Positions 14,453-22,647 of a DNA stretch of 26,781 bases are shown here, piece by piece. The notes beneath the pieces are model-generated. The model was not told the DNA's origin. It made no database searches and worked only from the letters and a program-made list of their open reading frames with translations. Origin of the DNA: CAIMZW01 sp037142435. GTDB taxonomy: Bacteria > Actinomycetota > Actinomycetes > Nanopelagicales > Nanopelagicaceae. Within the stretch, counting starts at the first letter, position 1. Every line of letters begins with the position of its first letter. The translations under genes and the position numbers were made by a program. The stretch is taken from positions 1-26,781 of the forward strand of contig JBAXAO010000015.1 of the NCBI GenBank assembly GCA_037142435.1. The letters are read 5' to 3'.

Positions 14453-17400
14453 TCCTGCAACCATTCTTGGATTGACTCAATCGAATAGTCGTGGGACTGG
14501 AGTTCAGCAATGCCTGCCACTGCCGCCTTAAAGCCAGCAATAGTTGTAATGCAAGGAATGGAGCGTTGAATCGCAGCGGTGCGAATTAACCATCCATCCT
14601 GTCGAGTTCCGCGCCCCAAAGGGGTATTGATGACGAGATCTACGGAGCCATCATTAATGATTTCAACAGCAGTACGTGACTCTCCCGAACCTTCAGAATG
14701 CTTGCGCACTTGAGATGAAGATATTCCATGTGAAAGGAGGAAATCGTGAGTACCAGCGGTTGTAAACAGGGAGAATCCCAATGCCTTGAGTTCTCGAGCA
14801 GGATCGAGCGCTGTCTCTTTATCTCGGTTGGAAAGAGAGAGAAATACTGATCCAGTTCTAGGGAGGGCGCCAAACGCGGCTGCTTGACTCTTGGCATAAG
14901 CCTCACCGAAGGTATGGGAGATGCCCATGACTTCGCCGGTTGAACGCATCTCTGGTCCTAAGACAGAATCCACGCCCATTCCATCAGTGCGGCGGAAGCG
15001 GTTCCAGGGCAACACTGCCTCTTTAACCGATATTCCATGCGCAATTCCATCGCCACTGGGTGGCAAAAGCGACATTGTGCGGAGTTGTGGGATCAACACA
15101 CCGGTAGAAATCAATGCTGCCGCCTTAGCCAGCGGATTGCCCGTTGCCTTTGATACAAACGGTACGGTTCGCGAGGCACGGGGGTTGGCTTCTAGAACAT
15201 AAAGAAGATCCACACCGCTCAGATCTTTAGCAATGGCGAATTGAATATTGAGCAAACCACGCACACCTACGCTTCGGGCAATCTTTTCTGTCGCTAATCG
15301 GATTTCTGAAAGTTTTTCACTAGAAAGACTCATACTGGGAATAACGCAAGCGGAATCACCCGAGTGAACTCCAGCTTCTTCAATGTGCTCCATGACGCCG
15401 GCAAGAAAAAGTTCGTGCCCATCGAAGAGAGCATCGACATCTATCTCGATCGCATCATCCAAGAAACGATCGATCAAGACTGGATGGTTGGGGGTGATCT
15501 CGGTAGCTCGGGCGATGAAACCCTCTAGCGATTCATCGTCGTAAACAATCTCCATCCCGCGACCACCTAACACAAACGATGGTCGAACCAGAACTGGGTA
15601 ACTGAGATCGTGGGCTATTTTGAGCGCTTCGGCATACGAGTACGCCATTCCAAACTTTGGTGCCAATAGATCATTTATACGCAAGATCTCGCCGAAGGCT
15701 CCGCGCTCTTCCGCCAAGTCAATGGCATCAGGGCTCGTACCCAAAATAGTTACCCCGTTCTCCATTAAACCGCGGGCCAATCCCAGTGGAGTCTGCCCAC
15801 CTAATTGGGCGATCACGCCCACAACCGGACCGGCAGCGCTTTCGGCATTAATGACTTCAAGGACGTCTTCTAGCGTTAACGGTTCGAAATAGAGTCGATC
15901 AGATGTGTCGTAATCTGTCGATACGGTTTCGGGATTGCAATTGACCATGATCGTTTCGAAGCCAGCTTCTTTTAGTGCATAGGCAGCATGGACGCAGGAA
16001 TAGTCAAACTCGACGCCTTGTCCGATTCGATTAGGACCGCTTCCAAGGATTATTACGGCAGGTTTAGTTCGTGGCACTACTTCAGTTTCCAGATCATAAC
16101 TGGAGTAGTGATACGGAGTGTGAGACTCGAATTCGGCAGCGCATGTGTCAACTGTCTTGAAAACTGGACGTATTCCCATACGATGGCGATTGGAGCGAAC
16201 CTCAGATTCAGAAGAATACGTCAGGCTGGATATTTGTGCATCTGAAAATCCATTGGATTTGGCTTTACGCATGAGTTCGACACCAACATCGCCAGCTCGC
16301 TTAATCTCCATTGCAACACTATTGATGGCCTCAATTTGTTGTAGGAACCAAGGATCAATCTTTGAAGCGGCGTGTACTTCGGACACTGATGCACCTAAGG
16401 CCATAACTTTTTGAACTTGCTGCAGACGAAATTCAGTAGGGACGGAAATTTGCTCTAGCAACAGTGATTTATCTAGACCATCTAGATCCCAAGTAAAAGA
16501 TGTGCCTTTCTTCTCTACCGATCGGAGCGCCTTTTGTAGGCTTTCGGCAAAACTTCGGCCTATTGCCATGGCTTCGCCCACGCTCTTCATGGTCGTAGTC
16601 AGTCGCGGATCAGCCTCAGGGAATTTTTCGAATGCGAATCTAGGAACTTTCACAACAATGTAATCTAGGGTCGGTTCAAACGAAGCCGGAGTAGATTTTG
16701 TAATGTCATTTTCGATTTCATCAAGCGAATAACCAATTGCTAGTTTGGTCGCAATTTTAGCAATCGGAAATCCGGTCGCCTTTGATGCCAAAGCAGAAGA
16801 ACGTGAAACTCTAGGGTTCATCTCGATGACAATAATTCGCCCATCCTGAGGATTGACTGCAAATTGTATGTTGCATCCACCGGTAGCTACTCCGACTTCA
16901 CGAATGATCTCGATCGATAGATTACGCAGTTTTTGAAACTCAACATCGGTCAGAGTGAGCGCTGGGGCAACGGTAATCGAGTCACCGGTATGAACACCCA
17001 TGGGATCCACATTCTCGATGCTACAAACGATCACCACATTATCCTTATGATCGCGCATGACCTCGAGTTCAAACTCTTTCCAGCCAATGATCGATTCTTC
17101 TAGCAGAACTTCTGTGGTTGGGCTGTGGCGCAAACCTGCACCAGCAATGAGCTCTAGCTCTTCTTGGTTATAGGCAATACCCGAGCCAAGGCCACCCATA
17201 GTGAAGGAGGGACGAACGACCACTGGATAGTTAAGTTCTCCGACGGCTCGGAAGCATTCCTCCATGGTGTGGCAGATCCGAGAACGAGCAGACTCTCCCC
17301 CAACTTTTTCTACTATTCCCTTGAAAATCTCTCGGTCTTCACCTCTTTTTATGGCTGGGATATCGGCGCCAATGAGGCGAGTCCCGTACTTTTCTAGAAG

Positions 17401-17718
17401 GCCATTTTCAAAGAGACCCATTGCTGCATTGAGCGCTGTTTGACCGCCCAAGGTGGCGAGCACGGCAGTTGGCCGTTCCTTTGCCAAGATCTTTTCGATT
17501 ATGTCGGTGGTAATAGGTTCGATATAGGTAGCGTCGGCAAATTCGGGATCGGTCATGATCGTCGCTGGATTGGAGTTAATGAGAATGACGCGGATGCCCT
17601 CTTCCTTGAGAACGCGACAAGCTTGAGTGCCCGAATAATCAAATTCACAAGCCTGGCCAATGACGATTGGTCCGCTGCCTATGACGAGAACACTCTCGAT
17701 AGAGGTATCTCTAGGCAT
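14449..17718 (-). CDS. carB: carbamoyl-phosphate synthase large subunit CarB
   Basis: CarB makes carbamoyl phosphate from bicarbonate, ammonia and two ATP, for pyrimidine and arginine synthesis. The 1089-residue protein has the full family layout: two homologous halves each starting with a dinucleotide-like strand (VLVIGSGPIVIGQACEFDYS near 10-29; VIILGSGPNRIGQGVEFDYS in the second half), two ATP-grasp domains (FTMGGLGSG and FVLGGRGME loops), and a C-terminal MGS-like allosteric domain. CarA, which supplies ammonia from glutamine, lies directly upstream with an 8-nt overlap. pyrK overlaps its 3' end. Confidence 0.98.
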   Translation of the reverse strand: MPRDTSIESVLVIGSGPIVIGQACEFDYSGTQACRVLKEEGIRVILINSNPATIMTDPEFADATYIEPITTDIIEKILAKERPTAVLATLGGQTALNAAMGLFENGLLEKYGTRLIGADIPAIKRGEDREIFKGIVEKVGGESARSRICHTMEECFRAVGELNYPVVVRPSFTMGGLGSGIAYNQEELELIAGAGLRHSPTTEVLLEESIIGWKEFELEVMRDHKDNVVIVCSIENVDPMGVHTGDSITVAPALTLTDVEFQKLRNLSIEIIREVGVATGGCNIQFAVNPQDGRIIVIEMNPRVSRSSALASKATGFPIAKIATKLAIGYSLDEIENDITKSTPASFEPTLDYIVVKVPRFAFEKFPEADPRLTTTMKSVGEAMAIGRSFAESLQKALRSVEKKGTSFTWDLDGLDKSLLLEQISVPTEFRLQQVQKVMALGASVSEVHAASKIDPWFLQQIEAINSVAMEIKRAGDVGVELMRKAKSNGFSDAQISSLTYSSESEVRSNRHRMGIRPVFKTVDTCAAEFESHTPYHYSSYDLETEVVPRTKPAVIILGSGPNRIGQGVEFDYSCVHAAYALKEAGFETIMVNCNPETVSTDYDTSDRLYFEPLTLEDVLEVINAESAAGPVVGVIAQLGGQTPLGLARGLMENGVTILGTSPDAIDLAEERGAFGEILRINDLLAPKFGMAYSYAEALKIAHDLSYPVLVRPSFVLGGRGMEIVYDDESLEGFIARATEITPNHPVLIDRFLDDAIEIDVDALFDGHELFLAGVMEHIEEAGVHSGDSACVIPSMSLSSEKLSEIRLATEKIARSVGVRGLLNIQFAIAKDLSGVDLLYVLEANPRASRTVPFVSKATGNPLAKAAALISTGVLIPQLRTMSLLPPSGDGIAHGISVKEAVLPWNRFRRTDGMGVDSVLGPEMRSTGEVMGISHTFGEAYAKSQAAAFGALPRTGSVFLSLSNRDKETALDPARELKALGFSLFTTAGTHDFLLSHGISSSQVRKHSEGSGESRTAVEIINDGSVDLVINTPLGRGTRQDGWLIRTAAIQRSIPCITTIAGFKAAVAGIAELQSHDYSIESIQEWLQE

Positions 17719-18850
17719 GGGTTCCTACATTCTTTGCGCTAGATGATCGCATCAAATCTATGAAATGATCAAAGAGATATTGCGCATCATGCGGACCTGC
17801 CGCTGCCTCGGGGTGATACTGAACGCTAAATACCGGCAATTCAATGAGTTCCAATCCTTCGACTACTCCGTCGTTGAGACAGATGTGGCTGACATATCCG
17901 GCTCCGTAAACCGTCGAGAAATTACTTTCGATTGGTGCTTTAACTGCAAAACCATGATTGTGAGCGGTGATCTCCACAACTCCCGACTTGATGTTCTTGA
18001 CCGGTTGGTTGATACCCCGATGACCGAAGGGAAGTTTAAAGGTCTCAAATCCAAGAGCCCGACCGAGAATCTGATGACCAAAACATATTCCAAAAATAGG
18101 TGTTCCCTTTAGGAGAAAATCTCGAACTAATTGCACAACATCATTCATGGTTGAAGGGTCCCCAGGGCCGTTGGAAAGAAATATTCCATCGGGGCGGAGC
18201 GCTTCTATTTCCTGCAATGTTGAGTTCAAAGGCAGAACATGTACCTGCACGCCTCTCGCGGCAAGATACCGTGGAGTTGCGGCTTTGATACCTAGATCAA
18301 GTGCTGCAACCACGAATTCAGTCTTCGTTCCGGTGGGTGGATTAACGACATAGGGCATCTCGGTGGAAACATCTGCAGCTAGAAAAGCGCCGGACATTTG
18401 GGGTGAACGACGAACTCTGACAACCATTTCATCCCGAGTGAGATCCATGTTCGAGAAAATTCCTACCCTCATCGCACCGCGATCGCGCAGATGACGCGTG
18501 ATGGCTCGAGTATCGACACTCTTGATACCAACGACCCCAGCCTCGATCAGAGAACTTTCCAATGATTTTTCAGATCGCCAATTACTGGGCGATGGCGAAG
18601 GGTTGCGCACTACAAATCCCGAAACCCAAATACGCTCAGACTCTTCATCGGCCTGATTCATTCCCGTGTTTCCGACATGAGGAGCCGTCATGATCACGAT
18701 CTGCTTGTAGTAAGAAGGGTCAGTCAAGGTCTCTTGATACCCGGTCATACCAGTTGAAAATACTGCCTCACCGAATGTTTCGCCTTGGGCAGCCCAAGAT
18801 TCACCTTCGAAAATCGCACCATCATCTAGAACTAGAAACGCCTTAGTCAT
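17711..18850 (-). CDS. carA: carbamoyl-phosphate synthase small subunit CarA (glutaminase)
   Basis: CarA hydrolyses glutamine and channels ammonia to CarB. The 379-residue protein has the N-terminal CPSase small-subunit domain (about 1-150, with STGMTGYQETLTDPSY at 32-47) and a class I glutamine amidotransferase domain (about 180-368). The catalytic triad is Cys256 in GICFGHQ, His346 and Glu348 in QYHPEA. It starts with ATG at 18850, overlapping the pyrC stop by 8 nt, and overlaps carB by 8 nt at its end. Stoichiometric coupling of CarA and CarB is expected from this arrangement. Confidence 0.98.
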   Translation of the reverse strand: MTKAFLVLDDGAIFEGESWAAQGETFGEAVFSTGMTGYQETLTDPSYYKQIVIMTAPHVGNTGMNQADEESERIWVSGFVVRNPSPSPSNWRSEKSLESSLIEAGVVGIKSVDTRAITRHLRDRGAMRVGIFSNMDLTRDEMVVRVRRSPQMSGAFLAADVSTEMPYVVNPPTGTKTEFVVAALDLGIKAATPRYLAARGVQVHVLPLNSTLQEIEALRPDGIFLSNGPGDPSTMNDVVQLVRDFLLKGTPIFGICFGHQILGRALGFETFKLPFGHRGINQPVKNIKSGVVEITAHNHGFAVKAPIESNFSTVYGAGYVSHICLNDGVVEGLELIELPVFSVQYHPEAAAGPHDAQYLFDHFIDLMRSSSAKNVGTHA

Positions 18851-20141
18851 TCACTCTCGCATTCACAACGCCATTATCTAAAACTAATTTACCCGCAAAA
18901 AGAACATGCGTAACCATCCCGTGAAGCTCCTGGCCGTGGAATGGATTATTTCTGCTCTTGGATTCACCATTTGAGCGATCAACTGTGTAAGTGATATCTG
19001 GATCAACGACTGTGAGATTGGCAATACTTCCCTCAGCGATTTCCTGGCCGTGTTCACTGTATCCAGCGATACGAGCCGGAGAAATCGACATGCGCTCGGC
19101 AAGCTGGCTCCACGTCATCATTCCAGTTTTGACCATGGTGGTTACAACAACGGACAGTGCAGTTTCCAGTCCCAACATGCCAAACGCTGCAGACTGCCAC
19201 TCGCACTCTTTATCTTCGGTGGGATGGGGTGCATGATCTGTTGCAACTACATCGATTGTGCCATCAGCTAAACCCGCTCGAAGGGCGAGAACATCTCTCT
19301 CTGAACGTAGCGGTGGATTTACTTTAAACACTGGGTCGTAACTGCGCACGCTTTCATCGGTCAGTAGCAAATGATGGGGTGTCACTTCTGCTGTGACTTG
19401 CACGCCACGGGATTTTGCCCACCGGACGAGTTCGACTCCGCCAGCGGTTGTGAGGTGGCATATGTGTAATCGACTTTGGACATGCTCTGCCAAAAGTAAA
19501 TCTCGAGCAATAATCGCCTCCTCGGCGATAGCCGGCCAACCTGTCAATCCCAAAACTGAAGAAACACTTCCTTCATTCATTTGGGCGTCCTCAGTAAGCC
19601 GAGGCTCCTGAGCATGTTGAGCGATAATTCCATTAAAGCTCTTGACGTATTCAAGTGCTCGGCGCATTACCAATGGATCGTGAACACATTTGCCATCATC
19701 GCTAAAAATACGCACCCGGGCCACCGACTCTGCCATCGCCCCCAGCTCAGCCAATTTCTCGCCATTAAGTCCTTCAGTGACTGCGCCTATGGGAAAGACA
19801 TCGCAGAGTCCGGCCTCTTGGCCAAGTCGGAAGACTTGCTCAACCACACCTGCGGTATCTGCCACCGGATGAGTATTTGCCATTGCTGAAACCGCTGTAT
19901 ATCCACCTTTAACTGCTGCCCGAGATCCAGATGCCACCGTTTCGGCATCCTCTCTGCCTGGTTCGCGAAGATGCGTATGGAGATCGACCAAACCCGGTAG
20001 CACGTATGCAGAATTCAGATCGATGGTGCGATCGGCGGATTCCGATATCGATGGTGCCACCTGTGCAATCCGGCGGCCGTCAATAAGAATGTCGACCTGC
20101 TCCCCCGTGGGAAGTTTCGCGTTCTTTAATAGTGTCCTCAT
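18843..20141 (-). CDS. pyrC: dihydroorotase PyrC (class I)
   Basis: PyrC closes N-carbamoyl-aspartate to dihydroorotate. The 432-residue amidohydrolase has the zinc-binding HTH and substrate Arg at 55-59 (DLHTHLRE), the ANTHP substrate segment, IAQHAQEP and HICHLTT metal-ligand regions, and the catalytic Asp in VATDHAPH. The length and the long N-terminal strand domain match the class I enzyme found in Gram-positive operons. The ATG at 20141 overlaps the pyrB stop by 4 nt (ATGA), and carA overlaps its 3' end by 8 nt. Confidence 0.97.
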   Translation of the reverse strand: MRTLLKNAKLPTGEQVDILIDGRRIAQVAPSISESADRTIDLNSAYVLPGLVDLHTHLREPGREDAETVASGSRAAVKGGYTAVSAMANTHPVADTAGVVEQVFRLGQEAGLCDVFPIGAVTEGLNGEKLAELGAMAESVARVRIFSDDGKCVHDPLVMRRALEYVKSFNGIIAQHAQEPRLTEDAQMNEGSVSSVLGLTGWPAIAEEAIIARDLLLAEHVQSRLHICHLTTAGGVELVRWAKSRGVQVTAEVTPHHLLLTDESVRSYDPVFKVNPPLRSERDVLALRAGLADGTIDVVATDHAPHPTEDKECEWQSAAFGMLGLETALSVVVTTMVKTGMMTWSQLAERMSISPARIAGYSEHGQEIAEGSIANLTVVDPDITYTVDRSNGESKSRNNPFHGQELHGMVTHVLFAGKLVLDNGVVNARVND

Positions 20142-21097
20142 AGCTTGGTCTCTGCTCCCCCTTGGAGTGGAACTCCTCCAAGTAACGTGTATAAGACGGC
20201 CATGCGTATCAGCACACCGTTGGCCACCTGTTCCAGTACTACCGAATTCTGGGCATCGGCGCTCTCGGATGAAATTTCTAATCCACGATTCATGGGTCCG
20301 GGATGCATGACGATGGCCGAAGACTTCAGACTGGCCAAACGAGCATTGGTTAAACCATAAGACTTGGAATATTCGCGTGCGGTCGGGAAGAAGAAATTAC
20401 TCATGCGCTCTTGTTGAACTCGCAGCATCATAACTACATCCATTTGAGGCAATATCAGATCTAGATTGAAGGAATAGGAAACCGGCCAGGTTTCAATTCC
20501 GACAGGTAACAAAGTCGGTGGCGCAACTAACGTCACTTTCGCTCCAAGTTTTGTGAGAAGCAGAACGTTGCTGCGAGCTACCCGGGAGTGCAATATGTCT
20601 CCAACAATGGCAACGTTCAATCCTGTTAGATCTCCGAATTCGCTGGGGAAATGTTGACGAATTGTGAGTGCGTCCAGAAGGGCTTGGGTGGGATGTTCAT
20701 GAGTGCCATCGCCAGCATTGATCACGGCTGCCGAGATCCAGCCTGAATCTGCCAGACGTTGCGCTGCTCCTGATGCCGAGTGGCGAATAACAACTGCATC
20801 AGCACCAATTGCTTGGAGAGTTTGCGCCGTATCCTTCAAACTTTCGCCTTTGCTGACGCTTGATCCTTTAGCAGAAAAGTTGATGACGTCAGCAGAAAGT
20901 CTCTTGGCAGCGGTTTCAAAAGAGATGCGAGTGCGAGTTGAATCTTCGAAAAACAGATTGACGATTGTTCGACCGCGAAGCGTAGGTAATTTTTTCATGG
21001 GTCCATCAGAAATCTTGCCCAGTTCCTCAGCGGTATTGAGGATAGCGATCGCCTCTGCGGCCGAAAGATCATTTACGGAAAGCAAATGTGCGTTCAT
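20138..21097 (-). CDS. pyrB: aspartate carbamoyltransferase catalytic subunit PyrB
   Basis: PyrB joins carbamoyl phosphate and aspartate, the first committed pyrimidine step. The 319-residue protein shows the carbamoyl-phosphate site FFEDSTRTR at 49-57, Lys84 in the SVSKGESL loop, IRHSASG at 104-110, HPTQALLD at 135-142, and the aspartate-binding MMLRVQQERM and HPGPMNRG segments. No pyrI regulatory subunit lies nearby, so it is presumably unregulated at enzyme level or uses another partner. It overlaps pyrR and pyrC by 4 nt each. Confidence 0.98.
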   Translation of the reverse strand: MNAHLLSVNDLSAAEAIAILNTAEELGKISDGPMKKLPTLRGRTIVNLFFEDSTRTRISFETAAKRLSADVINFSAKGSSVSKGESLKDTAQTLQAIGADAVVIRHSASGAAQRLADSGWISAAVINAGDGTHEHPTQALLDALTIRQHFPSEFGDLTGLNVAIVGDILHSRVARSNVLLLTKLGAKVTLVAPPTLLPVGIETWPVSYSFNLDLILPQMDVVMMLRVQQERMSNFFFPTAREYSKSYGLTNARLASLKSSAIVMHPGPMNRGLEISSESADAQNSVVLEQVANGVLIRMAVLYTLLGGVPLQGGAETKL

Positions 21098-21624
21098 TTA
21101 TTTGCCCCCGTGATCTCCACTAGATCCTCACCATCTACTTCTCGTAAACAGACGCGAACCTTTTCAGAAGCCGATGTTGGTAGATTCTTTCCAACATAGT
21201 CGGCGCGAATCGGGAGTTGGCGATGTCCACGATCTACCAAGACTGCCAACTGAACAGTGCGAGGTCGACCTAGATCTCCGAGAGCATCCAACGCTGCCCG
21301 GATGGTTCGTCCGGAGAAGAGAACGTCGTCAACGAGAACAATGTCGCGCCCCTCGATTCCACCTATCGGCAAAGTAGACGCCATCAGCGGTTTGGGTGCA
21401 ATCATGCGCAAATCGTCTCGATATAACGTTGTGTCAATTATGCCGACAGGCGGAGCCAACTCAATCTCGGCCAAATGGGCGGCAATGCGCTCTGCCAGAA
21501 AGGCGCCACGAGTGGGGATACCCATCAAAGTGACGTTGGAAAGCCCATGATTATGTTCGACAATTTCATGAGAAATGCGCTTAAGAGCGCGGGCGATATC
21601 GCCTGAATCTAAAACAGTGCTCAT
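21094..21624 (-). CDS. pyrR: pyrimidine operon regulator / uracil phosphoribosyltransferase PyrR
   Basis: PyrR binds UMP or UTP and represses the pyr operon by binding a hairpin in the leader mRNA; many versions also make UMP from uracil and PRPP. The 176-residue protein has the PRPP-binding motif VLVDDVLFSGRT (96-107) and the family segment TLMGIPTRGAFLAERIA (32-48). The ATG at 21624 is preceded by AAAGGAG 5 nt away. The probable PyrR RNA target sits just before that site, so PyrR likely controls its own operon at translation. This is the first gene of the long minus-strand train; bldD diverges from it. Confidence 0.97.
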   Translation of the reverse strand: MSTVLDSGDIARALKRISHEIVEHNHGLSNVTLMGIPTRGAFLAERIAAHLAEIELAPPVGIIDTTLYRDDLRMIAPKPLMASTLPIGGIEGRDIVLVDDVLFSGRTIRAALDALGDLGRPRTVQLAVLVDRGHRQLPIRADYVGKNLPTSASEKVRVCLREVDGEDLVEITGANK

Positions 21625-21630
21625 TTAAAC

Positions 21631-21653
21631 TCCTTTGCCGCCTCACAGGACGG
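21631..21653 (-). promoter_or_regulatory. PyrR-binding hairpin overlapping the pyrR ribosome binding region
   Basis: On the minus strand CCGTCCTGTGAGGCGG (21653-21638) folds into a 5-bp stem (CCGTC with GGCGG, one G-U pair) with the hexaloop CTGTGA. It is followed by CAAAGGAG, the pyrR Shine-Dalgarno. This matches the PyrR binding-loop pattern UCCxGxGAGGC then AAGG known from Bacillus and mycobacteria. No terminator hairpin is seen between it and the ATG, so control by blocking ribosome access is more likely than attenuation. The 5' end of the transcript, and a divergent promoter pair with bldD, must lie between here and about 21774; no clear -35/-10 was found. Confidence 0.72.
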
Positions 21654-21774
21654 ATCGTTAAAGGATTACAGCCGAAGGTTATCACTTGTGGATATTGAAA
21701 TCGTACGCGTGTCTCATCTGGATAGCCTTGGATTTGTGACTTTCGAACAATCTCATCCAGGCAAAGGTGATGCG

Positions 21775-22242
21775 ATGGCCATAATTGGGGCAAATCTCCG
21801 GAAAGTGCGGAAAAGCCAAGGGCTGACTCTCCATGAAGTGGAGCGCAAATCCCACGGATTGTGGAAGGCGGTCGTAGTTGGCTCCTACGAGCGGAATGAC
21901 CGTGCTCTCTCGCTCCGAAAAGCTATTGAACTCGCCGATTTCTATCAAGTTCCTATCGATCAATTGCTGGGCCTGGACCGCCCCATGCCCACCTCATCTA
22001 TGCGGGCGCGCACGGTATTGGATCTGCGCCGCCTGCACGCCTACTCCCAACACTTTGATGACCTTGCCATGGTCTCCCAATTTGCTGCCTTGATCTGCGC
22101 CAAACGGAAGGACTGGAACGGCGAAGTGCTCTCGTTACGCGAATCAGATCAGACGACTCTGGCCTTACTGGCATTTACTTCCGAAGTCGAAATCCTGAAG
22201 AAGCTCACCGCAGAGCAGTTGCTCTTCACCAACAGCGAATGA
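21775..22242 (+). CDS. bldD: BldD-family transcriptional regulator with c-di-GMP-binding signature
   Basis: BldD is a DNA-binding repressor that dimerises on cyclic di-GMP in Streptomyces. This 155-residue protein has an N-terminal XRE/Cro helix-turn-helix (about 3-66) with the BldD hallmark LWKAVVVGSYERNDRALS at 29-46. The C-terminal domain contains RKD (111-113), eight residues, then RESD (122-125), an exact RxD-x8-RxxD c-di-GMP motif. The ATG at 21775 is chosen because AAAGG lies 7 nt upstream and the family begins here. A GTG at 21688 opens a frame 29 codons longer with a plausible AAGG. It diverges from pyrR, as in Streptomyces, and its stop abuts the nusB stop with no gap. Confidence 0.9.
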   Translation: MAIIGANLRKVRKSQGLTLHEVERKSHGLWKAVVVGSYERNDRALSLRKAIELADFYQVPIDQLLGLDRPMPTSSMRARTVLDLRRLHAYSQHFDDLAMVSQFAALICAKRKDWNGEVLSLRESDQTTLALLAFTSEVEILKKLTAEQLLFTNSE

Positions 22243-22647
22243 TTAAATCAAGGATTCCTTCAGAGCGGATATGCGGCCAAGGACGCCATTGATATACCCA
22301 GATGAATCCACAGTAGAAATATCTTCGGCTATTTCGACGGCCTCATTGATGGCTATTTGATCTGCCAGTTCTGGCTCATAAAGCAATTCATAAATTGCCA
22401 CTCTTAATATATTGCGATCTAGGGCAGGCATTCGATCCATATCCCAACCTTGGGCATAGGTCATGATCAAATCATCAATTTTGCGTTGATTCTCCACAAC
22501 CCCAGATACTAAATGGATCGCGTATTCACCTTCGGAGAGTTCCTCGGGTGGACGTGATTCTAGTAGCGCCTTTGGGTCTATCTTCTTGATCTCGGCTTCG
22601 TAGAGGAAATCAACGGCACGTTTTCGCGCCTTGCGCCGAGCTGACAT
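22243..22647 (-). CDS. nusB: transcription antitermination factor NusB
   Basis: NusB binds boxA RNA with NusE (S10) in rRNA antitermination. The 134-residue all-helical protein has the basic N-terminus MSARRKARKRAVDFLYEAE and the conserved segments LDRNILRVAIYELLY and QIAINEAVEIAEDIS, ending with SGYINGVLGRI. Length and order fit the family throughout. Its ATG shares one base with the efp stop, so the two are almost certainly co-transcribed. Its stop is immediately adjacent to the bldD stop on the other strand. The efp-nusB order is standard in actinobacteria. Confidence 0.97.
   Translation of the reverse strand: MSARRKARKRAVDFLYEAEIKKIDPKALLESRPPEELSEGEYAIHLVSGVVENQRKIDDLIMTYAQGWDMDRMPALDRNILRVAIYELLYEPELADQIAINEAVEIAEDISTVDSSGYINGVLGRISALKESLI

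Noticed and set aside
21625..21774. Possible BldD operator in the divergent pyrR/bldD region, including an ACGCGT palindrome near 21708
   Set aside because: The best match to the Streptomyces BldD box pattern fits only about five of eight fixed positions, and the palindrome does not match it. Not enough to call autoregulation.
21688..21774. N-terminal extension of BldD from the GTG at 21688
   Set aside because: The extra 29 residues do not resemble BldD N-termini, while the ATG at 21775 has a well-spaced AAAGG and gives the family start. Not fully excluded, because an AAGG also precedes the GTG.
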